Assembly (NCBI GenBank): GCA_044360385.1
Contig: JBIKKK010000051.1
Coordinates: forward strand, 1-11,726
Source of the DNA: Mxb001 sp044360385
GTDB taxonomy: Bacteria > Actinomycetota > Actinomycetes > S36-B12
Direction: 5' to 3'
Length of the DNA: 11,726 nucleotides
Part shown: one piece after another, positions 7,637 to 11,726 of the stretch
Layout: every line of letters starts with the position of its first letter
Position numbering within the stretch: the first letter of the stretch is position 1
The notes under the pieces: generated by a model
What the model was told of the DNA's origin: nothing
Database searches by the model: none
Seen by the model: the letters and a program-made list of their open reading frames with translations, nothing else
Program-made: the position numbers and the translations under genes

Positions 7637-7664
7637 CCAAGGTGCGGCCCGCGGACCCGCCCCC

Positions 7665-7680
7665 TAGACTTGTCGTCGTG
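7665..7680 (+). promoter_or_regulatory. Leaderless promoter and start of the RTX-Ig gene
   Basis: TAGACT (7665-7670) matches the actinobacterial TANNNT -10 box, and the GTG start codon follows after exactly 7 nt (7678-7680). The transcript would therefore begin at or next to the start codon. There is no Shine-Dalgarno sequence before the GTG, and no convincing -35 hexamer is visible at 17-18 nt upstream. The arrangement supports GTG 7678 as the start. Confidence 0.65.
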
Positions 7681-8727
7681 CGCAGATTTGCCCGGCGGGG
7701 GGCCCTCTTGGCCGTGGGAGCCATCCTGGGCGGAGCGGCTCTGGGCGGAGCAGGCCTTGGCGCGGCCGCGACATCATCGGCCGCACCAAGAGCGGACGTC
7801 TCCTGCACCATCGTGGGCACCCCGCGCAATGACGTGCTGAGAGGCACCCCCGGTGACGACGTGATCTGTGGACTGGGCGGCCGTGATCGCCTGATCGGGC
7901 TCGGGGGCCAGGACATCCTCATGGGAGGCGCTGGCGCAGACATACTCCTCGGAGGACCCGGCGACGACGCGCTCGTCGGCGGCCCGGGACCGGACAAGGG
8001 CTCCGGAGGACGGGGCGACGACGTGTGCACGCCAGAGGCCGGACTGTCCGACTGCACTATAGATGCCGACGCGCCCGTGCTGGAGGACGTTGTCGCGCCC
8101 GCGGAGGTCCGGGCAGGAAGCGTGCTCGTCGTGAGTTGGACCGCGACCGATGCATCGGGCATCACCGGCTATGCGTCCGTCGGTGGCCGCAATGGCTGGG
8201 CCCCGTGGTGCTTCGCTGCTCCCGTCACGCGCGAGGGGCTGAGCGGGGATCGGCTGACCTTCGAGTGCACCGTGCCCGACGTCATCCCCAACGATGAATA
8301 CACCGCGTTCGTCGGGACCGTGGACGATCTGGGCCATCGCACAGAGATCGAGGTGGCGTTCCGGATTGTTGGCGGATCCGACGACATCAGCGCTCCCCGG
8401 ATAGTCTCCGGCCCCAACCTCCCCGACGTCGCACCCGGTGATGCCTTCACGCTGCGCTGGGCGCTGGAAGATGCCTCGGGCGTGAGCTACACGCAGGCAT
8501 GGGTCTACACGCCGGAGTTCTCACTGATCGGCTATGACCGGCTGCCGGGGTCCTCGACGTCGGCCGCCGTGCTCGTCGAGGGAGACGTCACCGACGGCGT
8601 CTGGGAGCAGGCATTCACGGTGAGCCCTGAAGCCTCCTTCGGCTCCTACATGGTGACGCTGTCCGTGCGGGACGAGGTCGGCAACCGCGACGTGGCCATC
8701 ATCGGTCGCATCACCGTGCGCCCCTAG
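7678..8727 (+). CDS. Secreted RTX-repeat calcium-binding protein with two Ig-like domains
   Basis: A 349-residue predicted exported protein. The N-terminus has arginine pairs (RRFARRGALLA) followed by a Gly/Ala-rich hydrophobic stretch (about 9-31) and a cleavage region near SSAAPRA (33-39); Sec is likely and a Tat signal is possible. Residues 47-118 are eight consecutive nonapeptides of the GGxGxDxLx type, which fold as a Ca-binding beta-roll in RTX proteins. Two related beta-sandwich units follow (about 131-231 and 238-349), each beginning with an -AP- turn and sharing W-A-x-x-DASG. Six cysteines (43, 64, 117, 126, 178, 197) could form disulfides, for example 117-126 and 178-197. No enzymatic motif, sortase signal or C-terminal anchor is seen. 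The GTG start is chosen over an in-frame ATG at 7522, which lies inside the DksA/TraR gene and would put about 52 charged residues before the signal peptide. Function is unknown; adhesion or an extracellular structural role would fit. Confidence 0.85.
   Translation: MRRFARRGALLAVGAILGGAALGGAGLGAAATSSAAPRADVSCTIVGTPRNDVLRGTPGDDVICGLGGRDRLIGLGGQDILMGGAGADILLGGPGDDALVGGPGPDKGSGGRGDDVCTPEAGLSDCTIDADAPVLEDVVAPAEVRAGSVLVVSWTATDASGITGYASVGGRNGWAPWCFAAPVTREGLSGDRLTFECTVPDVIPNDEYTAFVGTVDDLGHRTEIEVAFRIVGGSDDISAPRIVSGPNLPDVAPGDAFTLRWALEDASGVSYTQAWVYTPEFSLIGYDRLPGSSTSAAVLVEGDVTDGVWEQAFTVSPEASFGSYMVTLSVRDEVGNRDVAIIGRITVRP
7726..7751 (+). repeat. 11-bp direct repeat in the signal-peptide region
   Basis: CTGGGCGGAGC occurs at 7726-7736 and again at 7741-7751. 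The copies encode LGGA units (LGGAA, LGGAG, then a related LGAAA) in the hydrophobic core of the signal peptide. This looks like a small in-frame duplication and could vary in copy number. Confidence 0.55.
7816..8031 (+). repeat. Eight tandem RTX nonapeptide repeats
   Basis: Eight uninterrupted 27-bp units encode GTPRNDVLR, GTPGDDVIC, GLGGRDRLI, GLGGQDILM, GGAGADILL, GGPGDDALV, GGPGPDKGS and GGRGDDVCT. The Asp at position 6 of the unit is present in all eight. The first and seventh units are the most diverged, as is common at the edges of beta-rolls. Confidence 0.9.
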
Positions 8728-8735
8728 CTCCTGGC

Positions 8736-10529
8736 CTAGCCCCCCTCGATATCCGTCGCAAGGCGCATCCACTCGTCCTCCAGGTCAGCCTTACGTCGCT
8801 CAGAGTCCTGCAGTGCGCGGTTCAGATCCGCCAGCCTGGCGTGATCCGTCGCGGCGCTGGCCATCTGCCCGTGCAGGTCGCGCTCGGCATCGTCGAGTTT
8901 GGCGATGGCGCGCTCAATTCGTGACATCTCCTTCTCGATGGCTCGGCGATCCTGGCGCGCCTGCTTAGCGTCGGTCTTCGGAGCCGCTACCACGGGAGCC
9001 GCAGACTGCCTCGCCTGGGGACGTTTGCGCACACGCTTGAGGTACTCCTCCACACCTCCCGTGAGATGGGCGAGTCGGTCATCCCCCATCAGGCCGTAGA
9101 AGTCGTCGCACACGCGCTCGAGGAAGTAGCGGTCGTGCGAAATCACGATCATCGTGCCGGCGAAGCCGTCGAGCAGGTCTTCCAGAGCCGTGAGAGTCTC
9201 AACGTCGAAGTCGTTGGTCGGCTCGTCGAGCACGAGCACATTGGGTCCGCTCATGAGCAGGCGCGTGAGCTGCAGTCGCCGCCGCTCGCCACCAGAGAGG
9301 TCGCCCACGGGGGTCCATTGGCCGTCTGACCCGAAGCCGAGGCGCTCGCACAACTGGCTCGCGGTGAGTTCGCGATCCTTGCCCAGGTCGACGCGGGCGG
9401 CCACGCATTCGACAGCCTCGAGCACGCGCCATGACGGATCGAGCTCCTCGAGGTGCTGGGACAGGTAGGCGGGCTTCACCGTCACGCCCGTCGTGATCGA
9501 GCCCGCAGCAGGGGGGATCTCCCCCAGCATCGTGCGGATGAGGGAGGTCTTGCCCGTGCCGTTGGAGCCCAGGATCCCCACGCGCTGCCCCGGGCCGACG
9601 TCCCAGGTGAGGTGATCAACGAGTGTGCGATCCCCCACCGCAACGGTTACGTCGTGGAACTCGTAGACCGTCTTGCCCAGTCTCGCGTTAGCGAAGGCCA
9701 GGAGTTGTACGTCGTCGCGCGGTGCGGGCTCTCCCTTGATGAGCTCATTGGCAGCATCGATGCGGAACTTCGGCTTCGAGGTGCGCGCGGGAGCGCCTCG
9801 CCGCAGCCACGCGAGCTCCTTGCGCAGAAGGTTCTGACGTCGCGACTCCGAGGCCGCGGCCTGGCGGGTCCGCTCTGCCTTGCTCAGCACGAACGCGGAG
9901 TAGCCACCGTCGTACTCCTCGACTCCCCCGTCGACCACCTCCCACGTGCGATCGCAGAGCGCATCGAGGAACCACCGATCGTGGGTGACGATGACGACCG
10001 ACAGCCGCGGCCGCGAGGCAAGGTGGTCTGCCAGCCACGCCACGACCTCAACGTCGAGGTGATTGGTCGGCTCGTCGAGCAGAAGCAGGTCGAGGTCGGC
10101 GATGAGCGCTCGGGCGAGTTGCACGCGCCTGCGCTCACCGCCTGACATGGTCCCCAGTCGCCGCGCGAGCAGATCCTCGTCGAATCCGCCGAGGAGGCCG
10201 TCGAGGACCTCGCGGATCGCCGGGTCGCTCGCCCACTGGTGCACATCCTGCCCCGGCACGACGTACTCCGCCACGGTCATCTGCGGGTCGAAGCCCTCCG
10301 CCTGCGAGACGGCACCGACGTGCACTCCCGAGTTGACCGTGACCCGCCCGGAGTCCGGCGACACCAGCCCGGCCATGAGCGCAAGCAGCGTGCTCTTGCC
10401 CGCGCCATTGCGACCGACGACCGCGATGCGCTCGGCCTCGCCGACGCCGAGGGACACGTCATCCAGGAGCGGGCGCTCGCCATACGACTTCGACACGCGA
10501 TCGAAGTTGACGAGATTGCGACCGGCCAT
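8736..10529 (-). CDS. uup: ABC-F ATPase, Uup type
   Basis: A 597-residue soluble ABC-F protein with two ATPase domains and no membrane segments. Domain 1 has Walker A GRNGAGKST (39-47), signature MSGGERRR (128-135), Walker B LLLDEPTNHLD (149-159) and His183. The interdomain linker carries NLLRKELAWLRRGAPARTSK (233-252), the Uup hallmark. Domain 2 has GSNGTGKTS (321-329), LSGGERRR (411-418), LDEPTNDFD (434-442) and His465. The tail (about 523-595) is a charged coiled coil like the Uup C-terminal domain. ABC-F proteins act on the ribosome; Uup has been linked to ribosome function and, through its tail, to DNA branch binding and transposon precise excision. The start at 10529 is chosen because AGGG (plus 10536-10539) precedes it by 6 nt; an ATG at 10607 would overlap the GNAT gene and add 26 non-family residues. 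Confidence 0.93.
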   Translation of the reverse strand: MAGRNLVNFDRVSKSYGERPLLDDVSLGVGEAERIAVVGRNGAGKSTLLALMAGLVSPDSGRVTVNSGVHVGAVSQAEGFDPQMTVAEYVVPGQDVHQWASDPAIREVLDGLLGGFDEDLLARRLGTMSGGERRRVQLARALIADLDLLLLDEPTNHLDVEVVAWLADHLASRPRLSVVIVTHDRWFLDALCDRTWEVVDGGVEEYDGGYSAFVLSKAERTRQAAASESRRQNLLRKELAWLRRGAPARTSKPKFRIDAANELIKGEPAPRDDVQLLAFANARLGKTVYEFHDVTVAVGDRTLVDHLTWDVGPGQRVGILGSNGTGKTSLIRTMLGEIPPAAGSITTGVTVKPAYLSQHLEELDPSWRVLEAVECVAARVDLGKDRELTASQLCERLGFGSDGQWTPVGDLSGGERRRLQLTRLLMSGPNVLVLDEPTNDFDVETLTALEDLLDGFAGTMIVISHDRYFLERVCDDFYGLMGDDRLAHLTGGVEEYLKRVRKRPQARQSAAPVVAAPKTDAKQARQDRRAIEKEMSRIERAIAKLDDAERDLHGQMASAATDHARLADLNRALQDSERRKADLEDEWMRLATDIEGG

Positions 10530-10537
10530 GTTGCGCC

Positions 10538-11170
10538 CTAGACGCTCGGCTGATCGGTGTCGCTCGCGAGCGGAAGGCGCATGCGGTAGACGCAGACACC
10601 CCGCCACAACCGCGCCGGCGGCGAGGCACCCGTCACCTCGAAGCCGTATCTCTCATAGAGCCGTTGCGCGCCGACGTTCTTGTCGTCCACGTCGAGAGTG
10701 ACGCTCGTCGCACCCGCATCACGGGCTCGAGTGATGGCATCCTCGAGCAGCACCGCTCCGACTCCCTTGCCTCGCGCTTCGGGTGTCACTGCGACCGCGG
10801 TGATGTACCACTCGCCTGGACCGTGCTTGGTCATGAAGTTCAGGAAGGCCCGACCGGAGAGGCTCACGGCCCACAGGCGCAGCCGGGTCCATCCCCATGC
10901 CAATCCGAGGGAGCCCTCCGGCATCGGAGTCGTGGCCGGGGCGCCGAGGAGGACCCCCACCATGGAGCCATCGATCTCGGCGACGCGCGCTCGCTCCACC
11001 GACCACGCGTGCCCGGGCTGCGCGACGACCGCTCGGAGCGTGGCCTCCCACTTCGAGCCGAGCTTGATGGAATACATCTGATCGGTGGCCGTCTCGAGAT
11101 CCCAGGTGACGGCTGCCTCGTCCGCGGGGCCACGTTGGGCATCGCGCAGGATGATGTCAGTCACCTTCAC
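10538..11170 (-). CDS. GNAT-family N-acetyltransferase
   Basis: A 210-residue cytoplasmic acetyltransferase of the GNAT fold. The acetyl-CoA-binding motif A is VTPEARGKGVGAVLLEDA (128-145), with the pyrophosphate loop RGKGVG at 133-138. The C-terminal motif LDVDDKNVGAQRLYERYGF (159-177) is typical of motif B, where the Tyr side chains lie near the CoA thiol. The acceptor substrate cannot be read from the sequence. The GTG start overlaps the upstream AcnX stop as GTGA, and the uup start lies 8 bp after the stop. The gene therefore sits inside a tight minus-strand run. It may modify a small molecule linked to the AcnX pathway or simply be a passenger. Confidence 0.92.
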   Translation of the reverse strand: MKVTDIILRDAQRGPADEAAVTWDLETATDQMYSIKLGSKWEATLRAVVAQPGHAWSVERARVAEIDGSMVGVLLGAPATTPMPEGSLGLAWGWTRLRLWAVSLSGRAFLNFMTKHGPGEWYITAVAVTPEARGKGVGAVLLEDAITRARDAGATSVTLDVDDKNVGAQRLYERYGFEVTGASPPARLWRGVCVYRMRLPLASDTDQPSV

Positions 11171-11592
11171 TCCGCCCCGAGAGTGAGGATGGCGTCATCG
11201 CCGTCCATGGTGATAGACATGCCCACGCCATCCTCGATGCGCTGGTAGTCGGCTTCGCGCACCGTCACGATGGGCATGGCGATGTCATAGAGCTCGGCGG
11301 CGACGAGTGCACCCGTCGCGATGATGCCGTCGGGCTCGGTGAGCACGATCCCGGCCGGGGCGATGCCCAGGCGCAGGAGCTCGGCGAGGACGTAGGTGCC
11401 CGAACTCGAGCCACGGCCCGAGCGCATGACCAGGATGCGTCCGGTGACGACCGCGCCGTGCTGCGGATGGTGAACGTCGATGATGTCGCCCTCGGGCCCG
11501 ATGCCGCCCCAGAAGGACACCGGCTCGTCGAGCTTGAGCACGGCGCCAGAGGCATCGCCGGAGGTCACGCGCCAGCCCGTGATCGTGGTCAT
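11167..11592 (-). CDS. Aconitase X swivel-domain (small) subunit
   Basis: A 141-residue protein matching the aconitase X swivel domain (formerly DUF126). Diagnostic segments are LDEPVSFWGG (21-30), the IIDVHHPQHG region (37-46), RSGRGSSSGTYVLAE (57-71) and GALVAAELYDIAMPIV (94-109). In AcnX enzymes this domain closes over the active site of the large catalytic subunit. Known relatives are archaeal mevalonate 5-phosphate dehydratase (two subunits) and bacterial cis-3-hydroxy-L-proline dehydratase (fused or two subunits). The start at 11592 is supported by GGGAG (plus 11601-11605) with an 8-nt spacer and the ATGA overlap with the upstream gene. A longer open frame to 11706 has a poor, arginine-rich extension lying across the large-subunit gene and is not used. 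Confidence 0.9.
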   Translation of the reverse strand: MTTITGWRVTSGDASGAVLKLDEPVSFWGGIGPEGDIIDVHHPQHGAVVTGRILVMRSGRGSSSGTYVLAELLRLGIAPAGIVLTEPDGIIATGALVAAELYDIAMPIVTVREADYQRIEDGVGMSITMDGDDAILTLGAE

Positions 11593-11726
11593 GTGAAGAG
11601 CTCCCGGTCCCAGGTGACGACGCCAGTGGTGGCCGACTGCACGCACTCGTCGAGGGTGGCGAGCACGACGTCGACGCCCATGTTGCCGGGTGCGTAGTGG
11701 GCCCACTTGCCGGAGTTGGTCATCAC
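11589..11726 (-). CDS. Aconitase X catalytic (large) subunit, C-terminal fragment
   Basis: The last 45 codons of a gene that enters from beyond the right edge. I translated it by hand: it contains the segments TNSGKWAHYAPGNMGV, LATLDECVQSATTG and VVTWDRELF before TGA. The pattern (T-x-S-x-K-x-A-H-Y-x-P, then L-x-E-C-V) is the C-terminus of the AcnX catalytic domain (formerly DUF521). Its stop overlaps the swivel-subunit start as ATGA, the expected arrangement for a two-subunit AcnX. Only the C-terminus is visible, so catalytic residues and the iron-sulfur ligands cannot be checked. Confidence 0.8.
   Translation of the reverse strand: MMTNSGKWAHYAPGNMGVDVVLATLDECVQSATTGVVTWDRELFT

Noticed and set aside
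7522..7677. 52-codon N-terminal extension of the RTX-Ig protein from an ATG at 7522
   Set aside because: It overlaps the zinc-finger region of the DksA/TraR gene and would place a charged segment before the signal peptide. The leaderless promoter directly before GTG 7678 is the better explanation.
8725..8745. Repeated CTAG and CCCCTAGC-like motifs between the convergent RTX-Ig and uup stops
   Set aside because: The repeats come from the two TAG stop codons in GC-rich context, and the largest possible stem is 4 bp.
9453..10145. 230-codon open frame on the plus strand inside uup
   Set aside because: It is antisense to a complete ABC-F gene with all catalytic motifs, and its translation has low-complexity composition with no domain.

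Overview
The window is high-GC DNA (roughly two-thirds G+C by eye) with tightly packed genes, many 4-bp start/stop overlaps, GTG starts, and at least one promoter of the leaderless TANNNT type sitting directly before a start codon. Together with the protein families this points to an actinobacterium (Actinomycetota). I cannot name a genus. There are no tRNA or rRNA genes, CRISPR arrays, insertion sequences, integrases or phage genes, and no stretch over 300 bases without a gene.

Left part (1-5397, + strand): the 3' part of a peptide/nickel-type ABC transporter operon. It holds the end of a DppB-type permease, a DppC-type permease, a DppD-type ATPase and a DppF-type ATPase, each joined to the next by ATGA or GTGA overlaps. 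An S9 (prolyl oligopeptidase family) serine peptidase follows after 18 bp. The likely logic is import of oligopeptides followed by intracellular cleavage. The solute-binding protein is not in the window and may lie upstream.

Middle part (5496-8727): a minus-strand membrane protein with about eight transmembrane segments and a degenerate histidine-kinase-type ATPase domain, with no response regulator next to it. It is divergently arranged, with only 29 bp between starts, with a small DksA/TraR-type zinc-finger protein. Behind the latter is a clear 8-bp-stem hairpin, then a leaderless promoter driving a secreted protein made of eight RTX-type Ca-binding nonapeptides and two Ig-like beta-sandwich repeats.

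Right part (8736-11726, - strand): a four-gene run read right to left. It holds the C-terminus of an aconitase X (AcnX) catalytic subunit cut by the window edge, the AcnX swivel subunit, a GNAT acetyltransferase and a Uup-type ABC-F ATPase. The AcnX pair most likely makes a two-subunit dehydratase. Known bacterial AcnX proteins act on cis-3-hydroxy-L-proline, but the substrate here is inferred only from the family.

Most of the window is recognisable, ordinary actinobacterial gene content. The parts that deserve a second look are the orphan kinase-like membrane protein, the compact regulatory DNA on both sides of the DksA/TraR gene, the RTX-Ig secreted protein, and the split AcnX. I do not see evidence for a wholly new multi-gene system.
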